NCBI RefSeq assembly: GCF_025398175.1 | Contig: NZ_CP099734.1 | Coordinates: 1,488,001 to 1,552,000 of the forward strand | From: Photobacterium sp. TY1-4 | Lineage (GTDB): Bacteria > Pseudomonadota > Gammaproteobacteria > Enterobacterales > Vibrionaceae | Reading direction: 5' to 3' | DNA length: 64,000 bases | Shown: positions 53,765 to 62,651 of the stretch, piece after piece | Position numbering within the stretch: position 1 is the first letter of the stretch | Layout of the letters: each line of letters opens with the position of its first letter | Position numbers and translations under genes: made by a program | Notes under the pieces: generated by a model | What the model was told of the DNA's origin: nothing | Databases searched by the model: none | What the model saw: the letters and a program-made list of their open reading frames with translations, nothing else

Positions 53765-55063
53765 GTGACCAATACGATAACGATTGATGAAAACATGCTG
53801 GGGCAACGGTTGATCAACCACCGGCGGGAATTTCATCGCTATCCGGAATCGGCCTGGTGTGAGTTTTTCACCACCAGCCGAATTGCCGGACTGTTGCAGT
53901 CGCTCGGTTATGCACTGCATTTTTCGGATGCCATTATCCATCGTGACGCCATCATGGGACGGGATGAAACCGAAGTTGCCCAGGCCCGGGAACGGGCGAT
54001 GAGCTGGGGTGCCGACGCCAGTTTCATGGCCCAGATGGATGGGATCACCGGTGTCGGTGCCGTGCTGGAGACCGGCCGCCCCGGACCTGTGATTGCCCTC
54101 CGTTTTGATATTGATGCGGTGGAAGTCCGTGAAAGCCAGGAAGATGCGCACCGGCCGCGGTTCCTGGGGTTTGCCTCGCTCCAGGCGGGCGTGACCCATG
54201 CCTGCGGCCATGATGCGCATACGGCGATTGGCCTCGGCGTTGCTGAAATTCTGGCGGCCAACCGTGATGCTTTGTGCGGGACGATCAAGCTGCTGTTCCA
54301 GCCTGCTGAAGAAGGGTGCCGGGCCGGCAAGGCGGTCGCGCAAAGCGGCTGGCTTGACGACGTCGATTATTTCTTTGCCGCCCATATCGGGATGAATGTG
54401 CCGAGTGGCACGCTGGTATGCGATCCGCAGCATTTCCTTTGTAGCTCGAAGTTCGATCTGCATTTTTCGGGCAAAGCGGCTCATGCCGGGATCGAACCCA
54501 ATGCCGGGCGTAATGCCTTGGCGGCGGCCTGTACCGCAGTCACGCAAATGCTGGCCATTCCCCGGCACCGTGACGGGATGACCCGGATCAACGTCGGCCA
54601 GTTTCATGCCGGTGACGGCCGGAACGTGATCCCGGCCAAAGCCGTGTTGATGGGGGAAACCCGGGGCGAGAACCGAACCCTGAACAGCTATATGTACCAG
54701 CAGGTCGAACAGATAGCCCGGGCTGCGGCCCAGATGCACGGGGTGGCGCTGGAGATCAAAACCCAAGGTGAGGCGATTGGGCTGGAAAACGATCCGGCGC
54801 TGGTGGCGATGCTGGCCAAGCTGGGCCTGAGCAGCGGATTTAGCCAGGTGGTGCTGGAAAAAGATTTCGGCGCCAGTGAAGATGCCGGTTATCTGGTCGA
54901 ACGGGTTCAGGCCAACGGCGGCAAGGCAATTTATTGTCTGGTGGGCTCTGATCTGGCTGCCGGCCACCACAGCGGTGATTTTGACATTGATGAAAGCCGG
55001 ATGCTGCCGGCGGTCAAGTTGTTCTTAAACGCAATCAGCGAGTTGCAAACGCACCCGGTCTGA
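53765..55063 (+). CDS. AbgA-like M20 amidohydrolase
   Basis: This is an M20-family metallopeptidase of 432 residues. Metal-binding motifs are HACGHDAHT and QPAEEGCRAGKA, the dimerisation domain carries SGKAAHAGIEPNAGRNAL, and GHHSGDFDID lies near the C-terminus. The insertion after HYPE (RHREFHRYPES) and the whole length resemble AbgA, the p-aminobenzoyl-glutamate hydrolase subunit. No AbgB partner is adjacent, so it may act alone or on another substrate. It starts with GTG after AGGA. Confidence 0.82.
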   Translation: MTNTITIDENMLGQRLINHRREFHRYPESAWCEFFTTSRIAGLLQSLGYALHFSDAIIHRDAIMGRDETEVAQARERAMSWGADASFMAQMDGITGVGAVLETGRPGPVIALRFDIDAVEVRESQEDAHRPRFLGFASLQAGVTHACGHDAHTAIGLGVAEILAANRDALCGTIKLLFQPAEEGCRAGKAVAQSGWLDDVDYFFAAHIGMNVPSGTLVCDPQHFLCSSKFDLHFSGKAAHAGIEPNAGRNALAAACTAVTQMLAIPRHRDGMTRINVGQFHAGDGRNVIPAKAVLMGETRGENRTLNSYMYQQVEQIARAAAQMHGVALEIKTQGEAIGLENDPALVAMLAKLGLSSGFSQVVLEKDFGASEDAGYLVERVQANGGKAIYCLVGSDLAAGHHSGDFDIDESRMLPAVKLFLNAISELQTHPV

Positions 55064-55168
55064 CCGGCCTTTGTATGGAATCTGTCAGCACGGCCCGACC
55101 CACCAGCTAAGCTGTAGGGTAGGGCAATCAAGCTGCTGGCAGCTTTCGGCAGAGGAGCGTGCGTCATC

Positions 55169-55846
55169 ATGGGCAGAACCATCAGTGCCAAGAATAACTT
55201 CTTTTATCTGACCGCCTCGCTGGTCATCCTGTTGATCAGCGCCACCCTGACCCAGGCTCTCAGCGGCAGCTGGTTTGACTGGGTGCTCAAAGGGGTGACG
55301 TTGTTCAATTTTGCCGTTTGTCTGATCAGTTTACAGGTCGACAAAGTCTGGTTTCGCTTTCTGATCACCGTCGCCATCGGCTGGGGGATGGTTTCGGTTG
55401 GTAAGGTGTTTTTCCCCTCCCGCGAAATGGACGCCGTGGTTCTGGCACTGATGCTTTGCTTCTTCCTCGGGACGTTCAAAATCATCGCCCGAAAGATCCT
55501 GTTCACCGGCTCTGTTGATATCAATAAAGTGGTCGGCTCGGTGGCGTTGTTTCTGTTGCTCGGCCTGATGTGGGCCATGGTGTACTTGATTATCATGGAA
55601 TTTTCACCGCAGGCGTTTACCGGTATGACGCAACAGCCCTGGGGGGAAAATTTTGCCAACGTCACGTATTTCAGCTTTGTGACCCTCACCACCTTAGGCT
55701 ATGGTGACATTAGTCCGCTCTCTGAGGTCGCGCGGGTTGCGGTCTATCTCGAGGCAATCGCCGGCATTTTTTATATGGCCATTGTGGTGGCCAGTCTGGT
55801 GGGTGCCAGCCAGCAGCACCGGGGAGAGAAGCAGGATCCCCCATAG
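55169..55846 (+). CDS. Two-pore-type potassium channel protein
   Basis: This is a 225-residue membrane protein with about six helices. The selectivity filter is TLTTLGYGDISPLSEVARV, a K+ channel signature. The C-terminus is short, with no RCK domain. It is a Kch-like ion channel, probably forming tetramers. Rightward, 105 bp after the amidohydrolase. Confidence 0.82.
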   Translation: MGRTISAKNNFFYLTASLVILLISATLTQALSGSWFDWVLKGVTLFNFAVCLISLQVDKVWFRFLITVAIGWGMVSVGKVFFPSREMDAVVLALMLCFFLGTFKIIARKILFTGSVDINKVVGSVALFLLLGLMWAMVYLIIMEFSPQAFTGMTQQPWGENFANVTYFSFVTLTTLGYGDISPLSEVARVAVYLEAIAGIFYMAIVVASLVGASQQHRGEKQDPP

Positions 55847-55906
55847 TTCTGGTTTTCTGGATGAAGGTCAGGAACACACGAAGTTTTGTTTGTGAAGGAG
55901 CACGAC

Positions 55907-56860
55907 ATGAAACGCAATGTTTTTCAGAAAGCCCGGCGGTTCATTAATCAACTGGAGGTGTTGGCCGAGACGTTCAGTCTCCCCCGGGTTGAGACGAAAG
56001 TCGCGGGTGCGGTCGGCGGTGATGCGCCGGGCAATGCCCTGGCTAATCAAACGGTTTTTATCAGTGGCGGCTCGCGGGGCATTGGGTTGGCGATTGCCAA
56101 GCGGTGCGCCCAAGCCGGAGCGACGGTGGTGATTGCCGCAAAGACCACAGCGCCGCATCCGAAGCTGCCGGGCACAATTTATTCGGCCGCGGATGAAATC
56201 AATCAGCTGGGCGTTGGTAAAGCCATTCCGGTGGTGCTGGATATTCGCGACGAAGATGCGATTGAGCAGGCGGTTGCCCAGGTGGTCAAACAAACCGGCG
56301 GCATTGATGTGGTGATCAACAATGCCAGCGCGATCCACCTGGCGGATATGGAAAATACGCCCAGCAAAAAGTTTGACCTGATGTTCTCGATTAATGTCCG
56401 GGGAACGTTTCTGCTGACCCAGGCGTGCTTACCGCATCTTCGACGCGCGGCAAATGCGCATATTGTTACTTTGTCGCCGCCTATCAGCCTGCAACCGAAA
56501 TGGTTTGCGGCCCACGGCGCTTACACCACCTCTAAATATGCGATGTCGATGATGGCGATGACGTTTGCCGAAGAGCTGGCAGCGTATGATATCGCTTCGA
56601 ACGCCCTGTGGCCGAAGAGCACCATCGCCACCTCGGCGATTGAGAACATGGTCGGCGGTAAGTTCCTTGAAGATCGCTCCCGCAAACCCGAGATCATGGC
56701 CGATGCCTGTTATGCGGTGATCACCCGCGATGCCAAAACTTGCAGCGGCAATTTCTTCATCGATGAAGATGTCCTGCGTGAGCAGGGCATCACGGATTTT
56801 GACCACTATGCCTGTCAGCCGGGTCATCCGTTGCAGCGGGATCTGTTTTTGGAAGATTAG
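55907..56860 (+). CDS. Short-chain dehydrogenase (HSDL2-like)
   Basis: This is a classical SDR of 317 residues: NAD(P) motif ISGGSRGIGLAIAK, NNAS, and the catalytic YTTSK. The pattern of IRDEDAIEQAV and ALWPKSTIATSAIENM resembles the hydroxysteroid-dehydrogenase-like-2 group. The ATG at 55907 has AAGGAG at 6 nt; an ATG 7 codons earlier does not. Substrate is unknown. Its 3' end overlaps the convergent GNAT gene by 4 nt. Confidence 0.85.
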   Translation: MKRNVFQKARRFINQLEVLAETFSLPRVETKVAGAVGGDAPGNALANQTVFISGGSRGIGLAIAKRCAQAGATVVIAAKTTAPHPKLPGTIYSAADEINQLGVGKAIPVVLDIRDEDAIEQAVAQVVKQTGGIDVVINNASAIHLADMENTPSKKFDLMFSINVRGTFLLTQACLPHLRRAANAHIVTLSPPISLQPKWFAAHGAYTTSKYAMSMMAMTFAEELAAYDIASNALWPKSTIATSAIENMVGGKFLEDRSRKPEIMADACYAVITRDAKTCSGNFFIDEDVLREQGITDFDHYACQPGHPLQRDLFLED

Positions 56861-57354
56861 GGCTGCGTTTCACTTGCCCGGGTTGCCGGAGCGTTACTCT
56901 TTACGGTATCGCCCGCGATTTGTCGTGCCATCACGACGCAGTCGATGCCCGGGCCGAAACCGTCTTTTGTTTGGCTTGTGACCACGAAACCTCGTTTGGC
57001 ATAGAACCCTTGCGTATGCTGAGAAGTTTCGATTGTTATCGTCGTCACGGTCTGGTCTGCTTTCAGTCGGCTGAGCCTGTAATCCGTGAGCTGCGTTCCC
57101 AGCTTTTGTCCATGAAAGTCCCGGTGCACCATACCCCAGCTAAGTGAGCCAAGGTTGCGGTGTTTTTCGATGCCCCCACAAGCTAGTATCCTGTCACCGT
57201 TGGTGTAAACAAAATAGTCGCTGGATGCATCCAAAGCATCCAAAAATGCGATGAACTCGTCTCGTTCACTCGGCGCAAAGAATGTGTTCAGGTTGCTGTC
57301 AAAAATATTGATGCATTGAGTTCGATCGGCTGTTTCATAGCGTTTAAATGTCAT
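56857..57354 (-). CDS. GNAT-family acetyltransferase
   Basis: This is a 165-residue acetyltransferase. The CoA loop reads HRDFHGQKLGTQLTDYRLS and the C-terminal motif TSQHTQGFYAKRGFVV. Substrate is unknown. It is the first of several accessory acetyltransferase genes on the minus strand in 57-59.5 kb. Confidence 0.82.
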   Translation of the reverse strand: MTFKRYETADRTQCINIFDSNLNTFFAPSERDEFIAFLDALDASSDYFVYTNGDRILACGGIEKHRNLGSLSWGMVHRDFHGQKLGTQLTDYRLSRLKADQTVTTITIETSQHTQGFYAKRGFVVTSQTKDGFGPGIDCVVMARQIAGDTVKSNAPATRASETQP

Positions 57355-57507
57355 GGGCTTTCCTTGTCTTCATACAATGTCAGTCTGCTGGCCGTCGATA
57401 AACGCGTGAAGGCATCGGGGATTCATAAGGCAGCGCATCGGCCTCGACGCCAATGTAATCTGGGGGATATCGGATTGAAACTGAACCGCCCGAATGGCGA
57501 AAGTGAT

Positions 57508-58014
57508 TCAGATGTTTTTGGAAAATTCCAGATCAATAAGTACTGTTCCATCAATCTCCTCCTGACTTACACTTCCCGTTGGCTGAAAACCGTGTCGTTG
57601 ATAAAAGCGATGGGCGCGATGGTTCCCCGCCAGCGCCCATAGCTCGATTCGCTCACCCCCGAGATTGAGTAAATGTTTTTCACAGGTGTCATAGAGGCAA
57701 CTTCCTATGCCGCTGTGATATCGCGTTGGTGCAATGTAAAGCGCGCTGAGTTCATAAGTTTTCGGATTGTCGTAGCCTTTGGGTTGCCCGCAGCAGAGAA
57801 AGCCAAGTAAACCGGATTGATCTTCCGCGACAAAGACCCAAGCTAATTCACGGCCAATAATGTTGGCCCATTGTTTTTCTCGATGGGCCAGCGTAAAGCG
57901 ATGAATATAATTCTGGGGCATTAAACCATCGTAGGCTGCGGACCATGAAGCAACATGAATTGCCGCAATTGCATTGACGTCATCGATTGATGCTTTTCTT
58001 ATTTGGTAAGGCAT
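57508..58014 (-). CDS. GNAT-family acetyltransferase
   Basis: This is a 168-residue protein with the GNAT motifs LYIAPTRYHSGIGSCLYDTC and NHRAHRFYQRHGFQPTG. No substrate can be called. It is separated from the previous GNAT by 153 bp and the two are not close paralogues. Confidence 0.85.
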   Translation of the reverse strand: MPYQIRKASIDDVNAIAAIHVASWSAAYDGLMPQNYIHRFTLAHREKQWANIIGRELAWVFVAEDQSGLLGFLCCGQPKGYDNPKTYELSALYIAPTRYHSGIGSCLYDTCEKHLLNLGGERIELWALAGNHRAHRFYQRHGFQPTGSVSQEEIDGTVLIDLEFSKNI

Positions 58015-58065
58015 CCATTTCCCCGAGCACTGACGAATGCAGAATAATTCTGCTCATGAGATTCA

Positions 58066-58455
58066 TTATTTATCGTGATCCACTTGAACACGCCACCATT
58101 TGGGCTTTTTAGAAACATAGGAATGTGCAAGGGGGCGGAGCTCTTTGCGGTTGGGTGAATCAAAGGTACCGAGTACGAGGGCGACCACCGGGGCGTCGTC
58201 AATGGCACCTAATGTGCTGCCACAAATGTCACAAAAGCTTCGGGAAGAAGCATCGGAAGAACGCCAGGTTTTTGGTTGCCCACCTGGGCCATCCCAAGTC
58301 ACCTGGTCTTGATCAAATTCGACCCAGGCCTGTGTCAGGGCGCCGGAATGGCGTTGACACATTTTACATGAGCAAGTGTGGGGATTCTTGGGGGTACCCG
58401 TTGCCGTAAAGCGGATGTTGCCACACAAGCAACCGCCTTGATACGTTCTTCCCAT
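58066..58455 (-). CDS. GFA-family glutathione-dependent-formaldehyde-activating-like protein
   Basis: This is a 129-residue protein with the zinc cysteines of the GFA family: GGCLCGNIRF and CSCKMCQRHSG, then FCDICGSTLG. The ATG at 58455 follows GGAG and matches the family start; the frame continues upstream without support. GFA proteins bind zinc and are of uncertain function outside Gfa itself. Confidence 0.9.
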   Translation of the reverse strand: MGRTYQGGCLCGNIRFTATGTPKNPHTCSCKMCQRHSGALTQAWVEFDQDQVTWDGPGGQPKTWRSSDASSRSFCDICGSTLGAIDDAPVVALVLGTFDSPNRKELRPLAHSYVSKKPKWWRVQVDHDK

Positions 58456-58618
58456 TGATTGAACTCCAAATTTTCTGAGGTAGCCGCAAATGACATGGCT
58501 TTCCATTTATCAGCGAATGAGCACACCATGATTGCGGCTTTCCTGGTGGGTGACGGTGTCACTATTCTGTGCGTTTTGAGAGCCTTACTGCAAGTGCGCG
58601 ACACATCCAATTGGACAC

Positions 58619-59188
58619 CTAGAGTTCCCACTCTGATTGATAGGTGCGACCTTCCAGGAGTGTGCAAAGCTCTGCCATTACTTTCATTGACTTGACCAGA
58701 CGAGGCCGGCGTTCATCGGTGAGGCGGCCATCCAGCCAGTGTCGGTTATGCACGTAGACATTGTAGGGGTTGATAATGCATTTGAAGTCGATCATCAGTG
58801 ACGTGGCTAATGCCGAGTGCGCCATATAGCTGTGGGGTAATCCTGCGGCATTGACGAACGTCACCACCTTGTCAAAGAGGGCGCTGACATGATTTTCATC
58901 GGTCGAACCCACATATTCGATATACTTTTTGATCTCTGAACAACAGCCCCAGTTGTATGTCGGGCTGCAAAGCACCACGCCGGCGGCCTCGATCGTCAGG
59001 CTATGCAGATATTGATATTGCTCGGTTTGGTAGATGGTATCGTTGTCAAAATTTGGCACCTTGAGTTCATCTAAATCGACGAGCTTGGCATTGATCCCCA
59101 TGTCGTTGAAAGCATGCTGACATTCTTGGGCCAAAATACGGCTCCTGCTGTTTGGATCCTGGCTTGAGCTGACAATTAATATGTACAT
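58619..59188 (-). CDS. NADPH-dependent FMN reductase-like flavoprotein
   Basis: This is a 189-residue flavodoxin-fold protein. It begins MYILIVSSSQDPNSRSRILA, the FMN-phosphate loop, and has CSPTYNWGCCSEIKKYIEYV, which resembles the SPEYNxxxPxxLK motif of the family in altered form. The ATG at 59188 has AAGGAA upstream; the frame runs 15 codons further without support. Confidence 0.8.
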   Translation of the reverse strand: MYILIVSSSQDPNSRSRILAQECQHAFNDMGINAKLVDLDELKVPNFDNDTIYQTEQYQYLHSLTIEAAGVVLCSPTYNWGCCSEIKKYIEYVGSTDENHVSALFDKVVTFVNAAGLPHSYMAHSALATSLMIDFKCIINPYNVYVHNRHWLDGRLTDERRPRLVKSMKVMAELCTLLEGRTYQSEWEL

Positions 59189-59256
59189 TGACAATAATTC
59201 CTTTACATTTTTCTGTTGAATGCTGACGCCCAATTCATTGTTTACTGCTGATGGGT

Positions 59257-59457
59257 TTAGTCATGTTGATGCCTGTCGGTATTTTGTTCAGCCTCCAGGC
59301 CCTGAGGCAGACATTCATCAAGTTCCTGATTGGCTAATTGAATGCCTTCAGCGAAAGAAATTTTCCGGGCATCAGCGAGCTCTCGGCCTCTAAATTCATT
59401 TGAATAGGACCGATATTCCAGAAAATCTTTCTGCGTCATATTCCGATAAGAGATCAT
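59257..59457 (-). pseudogene. Truncated GNAT acetyltransferase (N-terminal fragment)
   Basis: The frame encodes the N-terminal part of a GNAT family: MISYRNMTQKDFLEYRSYSNEF, then a helix and DECLPQGLEAEQ, which normally precedes the PGHHLFSI-type strand and CoA site. The frame ends within about 10 residues of this point. No matching downstream acetyltransferase core is found in any frame before the flavin reductase gene. It therefore looks like a remnant, although a short functional protein is not excluded. Confidence 0.5.
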
Positions 59458-59742
59458 ACGTCGCACCTTCCTTATCGTCATTTGGTGTTAAAACGAACGA
59501 ATGACATGGGAAGCTTTTCATCAGGTTGCTCCCCGCTTGACTCTCTGGTGATGACACACCTCAGTTCATTCACAATAATTCGTTAATGGTGTTGACTGAG
59601 CGATATCGTTTCATGCTCTATGTTGAAGAACGTCAGAGAGTGTGCGGGTATTGTGTGCCACGTGTTTCATAAAATCAATGGGTTTCAACGGGTTAAATTG
59701 CGTGTGGGGGCGGCTGGTGCATGGCTAGGGCGCTGCAAATGA
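59458..59742. other. Non-coding gap beside the GNAT remnant
   Basis: There is no further gene or clear motif here. The stretch may carry the remnant's former promoter. Confidence 0.35.
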
Positions 59743-59770
59743 AAGGGAGAAGGTGATGACCTTCTCCCTT
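59743..59770 (-). terminator. Terminator after protease-inhibitor pair
   Basis: The 12-bp stem AAGGGAGAAGGT/ACCTTCTCCCTT has a GATG loop, 37 bp past the inhibitor stop. The leftward strand then has a modest T-rich stretch. Confidence 0.7.
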
Positions 59771-59807
59771 GGTGATGCTGGTTGCTGGTGTCAGCTTCAG
59801 TCAATCG

Positions 59808-60227
59808 TTACTTCAGCTTGAGTGATGAAGTACTGCCGTTGAGCAACTGTCGCTGCGGATTGACTTCAACATAGTCGATGACCTCCGAGTAACGTTGCCG
59901 TTGTACGTTCAGCTCGTCCACGACATGGTGTTCGAACTGAACGATCAGTATGCGTCGCTCCGGAATGGCATCGGTGACCGTACCGCCCAGCTTGGCAACC
60001 AGTGATTTGGCTTGCGCTTCCATCTCAGGCTTATATTTCAGGTAATAGCTGATGGCTTGCTGTTCCTGAGACTGAGTCGCTTTCGAAGATTCTCCCGGCA
60101 TCGGCATTCCCCGGTTGTACGCATGGCTCGGCGCGGCGGCCAGACCTGCGGTGATCAGCAGCGAAGCCAGAACCGTTTTGTTCAGGAAGAACCCGCGAAG
60201 CAATTGCGGAGCACAATATTTTTGCAT
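59808..60227 (-). CDS. Standalone I9-like protease inhibitor/propeptide
   Basis: This is a 139-residue secreted protein. The N-terminus has a signal peptide (LNKTVLASLLITAGLAAAPSHA, cut before YNRG). The mature region contains KPEMEAQAKSLVAKLGG, RILIVQF and the closing VIDYVEVNPQRQLL, which matches the layout of inhibitor I9 domains (propeptide-type chaperones of subtilases). It begins 9 bp after the subtilase stop codon. An I9 domain is also present inside that protease, so this one would be a second, free copy acting as chaperone or inhibitor. The I9 call is by pattern only. Confidence 0.7.
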   Translation of the reverse strand: MQKYCAPQLLRGFFLNKTVLASLLITAGLAAAPSHAYNRGMPMPGESSKATQSQEQQAISYYLKYKPEMEAQAKSLVAKLGGTVTDAIPERRILIVQFEHHVVDELNVQRQRYSEVIDYVEVNPQRQLLNGSTSSLKLK

Positions 60228-60236
60228 AATCCAACC

Positions 60237-62264
60237 TTATTGGAAGTTAATGCGCCAGCTATTCAGGGTACCGGTATCACGACGTGCGTTGTCGGACACT
60301 TTCAGCTGCCAGTTTCCTTGGGAGTCCACACCAGCGTAGTTGACCGTGAAGGTTTTCACAATGTCGTTGGCTGAGCCGCCGCTGTTGTTGTGCAGTACTA
60401 CGCTGGCGCCGTTCGGTGCCACCAAGGTGACATTCAGGTCGCCGATGTAGGTGTGCGTAATATCCAGATCCACGGTGATCGAACCGGAATCGCCCGCGCG
60501 AGTCACATCGATCACGCTGGTGATGCCGCTCAGGTTGTTATCCGGAATCGCGACGGATGTGGTGTTGCTGAAGCTCTCGGCGCCTGTACCTGTGCCGTCC
60601 GGACCATTACAACCCGCATCCAGGTAAGCTTTGGCTGCCGCGGCATCGATCAGACCATAACCAGTGCGGTTATCGCGACCCGCAACATCGATATCTTCTG
60701 CGGTCGCAGTCAGCGCTTGACGGACCTGGCTGGCATTACACTGTGGATGATAGCTCCACACCAGTGCTGCAACGCCGGTGACGTGCGGTGTCGCCATCGA
60801 CGTCCCGTTGTAGTACTCGTAGTTCTCGTTGGTTGTGCTGCTGACGGTGATGGCTTGACCGACAGCGTTGGCCAGATCCAGACCCAACTGACGATCAACC
60901 GAGACAGAAACCATCGGGTAGCCGTTGTTGGTATCGACCAGGAACGGGTTCTGCAGGCCGGCTAGTGCGGTATTACTGTAGACAATGGCCGCAGAAGCCC
61001 CGGCGTTGTAACAGGCTGCCACCGCGTCGACTTCCGGATAGACACCAGAAGCCTGATTGCCGATCCGCTCGGTCAGACAGACTTTGCCGCTCATATCGCC
61101 ACACTGATAGTTACCGGCGCTGGTATTACAAGTCGCCAGTTCGGCAGTGATGCTGCCCGGTACAGGTGCCGGAACGTAGCTGCCATTGGTATTGATCAAG
61201 CGGTTGTGCGGAACGACGCCACGATCAAAATAGCTTTGACCGGCCAGCGAAATGTCAGCCAAGCGACCTTCGCCCAGCGTGACGGTCGACAGGATCGCTT
61301 CACCCGGCGCGGCAATTTCAACCTGATTGGTGGCTTGCGAGAAGGCCGCATGATGTTTTTGGTTATCGATGGCCGCAACAGACATGACGGAATCATAAGA
61401 AGCCGGGTAGCTGTGGGCGGTGCTGCCATCGTTACCGGCCGCCGCGATCAACAGCACGCCGTTGTCATAGTGCTGTTTCAGGGCGTTTTCTTCGGTACGG
61501 CTTGACTGACTGCCCCCGAGGCTCATGTTGATGATATTGGCGTTATTGGCGACACAGGTGTCAATCGCTTTGACCAGGCTGGAAGAGTAGCCCCAACCGG
61601 ATTCATTAAACACTTTGACGATGTGCAGATTGACGTTCTGGTTTGGCAGGACACCGACAACCCCTTCGTTATTGGAGATCGCGGCAATGGTCCCGGCAAC
61701 GTGCGTGCCGTGTGCATTATTATTCCCTGGCGAAGACCAGCTGCCGGTGCCGCTGTCATTGGTGCCGCTGACCTGGTTACCACTGAGATCGTTGTGGGTT
61801 AAGTCATAACCGGAGTCGATAATACAGACGGTACGGTTACCGGCATTGCTGTCGCTCAGCAGTGTGGCACCGACGAAGGTTTGTCCCCAGGGCAGGGTTT
61901 CAGACAGCAAGTAACGTGGCGGATCGATTTCCACGTATTCAACGTCCGGGTTTGATGCCAGGGTTTGAATCGCACTAGCATCCAATTCGGCGCTATATAT
62001 GGCTTTTTTCCCAATTGCTTCAACGGCTTTCGCGTTGACGCGATCAAGCAAAGATTGTTGCGCCAAATGGTTTCCGGATAATGGGCTGGCACTCCTGACT
62101 GCCAAACCAGACTGCGACTGATCTTTGAATTTTACGATATATTTCACCGGCATATCCGGCTTTCCGAATCCCGCCAACTCATCGGCTGTTGCATGAGCGC
62201 CGCACGCCATGGCAGCAACAGGTAACAGGCAACGAACCATTTTAGCTGTGTTTGTCAATTTCAT
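60237..62264 (-). CDS. Secreted subtilisin-family (S8) protease
   Basis: This is a 675-residue protease with an N-terminal signal peptide (about residues 1-27) and an I9 propeptide (about 40-118; closing VEYVEIDPPR). The catalytic triad is Asp150 in IIDSGYD, His185 in AHGTHVAG, and Ser489 in YNGTSMATPHV; the oxyanion residue is Asn278. A protease-associated-type insertion (about 345-470) lies in the catalytic domain. The C-terminus carries a P-proprotein-convertase domain (about 565-675). It is exported and likely digests extracellular protein. A separate I9-like gene follows after 9 bp. Confidence 0.92.
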   Translation of the reverse strand: MKLTNTAKMVRCLLPVAAMACGAHATADELAGFGKPDMPVKYIVKFKDQSQSGLAVRSASPLSGNHLAQQSLLDRVNAKAVEAIGKKAIYSAELDASAIQTLASNPDVEYVEIDPPRYLLSETLPWGQTFVGATLLSDSNAGNRTVCIIDSGYDLTHNDLSGNQVSGTNDSGTGSWSSPGNNNAHGTHVAGTIAAISNNEGVVGVLPNQNVNLHIVKVFNESGWGYSSSLVKAIDTCVANNANIINMSLGGSQSSRTEENALKQHYDNGVLLIAAAGNDGSTAHSYPASYDSVMSVAAIDNQKHHAAFSQATNQVEIAAPGEAILSTVTLGEGRLADISLAGQSYFDRGVVPHNRLINTNGSYVPAPVPGSITAELATCNTSAGNYQCGDMSGKVCLTERIGNQASGVYPEVDAVAACYNAGASAAIVYSNTALAGLQNPFLVDTNNGYPMVSVSVDRQLGLDLANAVGQAITVSSTTNENYEYYNGTSMATPHVTGVAALVWSYHPQCNASQVRQALTATAEDIDVAGRDNRTGYGLIDAAAAKAYLDAGCNGPDGTGTGAESFSNTTSVAIPDNNLSGITSVIDVTRAGDSGSITVDLDITHTYIGDLNVTLVAPNGASVVLHNNSGGSANDIVKTFTVNYAGVDSQGNWQLKVSDNARRDTGTLNSWRINFQ

Positions 62265-62651
62265 TCGCTCTTCCTTTTTTGAGCATTGTTATAATTCAAA
62301 TCTATGATATATATTCACTTTTAATGAATAAGTGCACTTTTTTAGTGACAGAACACGTATAGCCTTTGTGTTGAGAAGATGTGAGGAAAAAACGAGATGA
62401 AGGTTAAGAAGTTGGCTGCATATCAGATATTCAACTGGAAGAGTAAACATTAACCAGATGAATATTAAGACTGATTCCTATTCAAGTAACTTTATTGTCT
62501 GAATTTCTATACGAATCAAATGCAAAAATATGCTTGATTGTCTGTAAGTTTAGTCACTTGGATGAGCGGGCAGGCCAGAGGTGGGGAATCATTGGGTAAT
62601 GTCTTCCCGGCGAACGGGGCCGCCGGGGTGGGGAAAGCCGGTGTCTTCGCG
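62265..62651. other. Non-coding gap between subtilase and fruR
   Basis: This 387-bp spacer is AT-rich near the protease start and GC-richer near fruR. It should hold the subtilase promoter. No specific operator was recognised. Confidence 0.35.
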
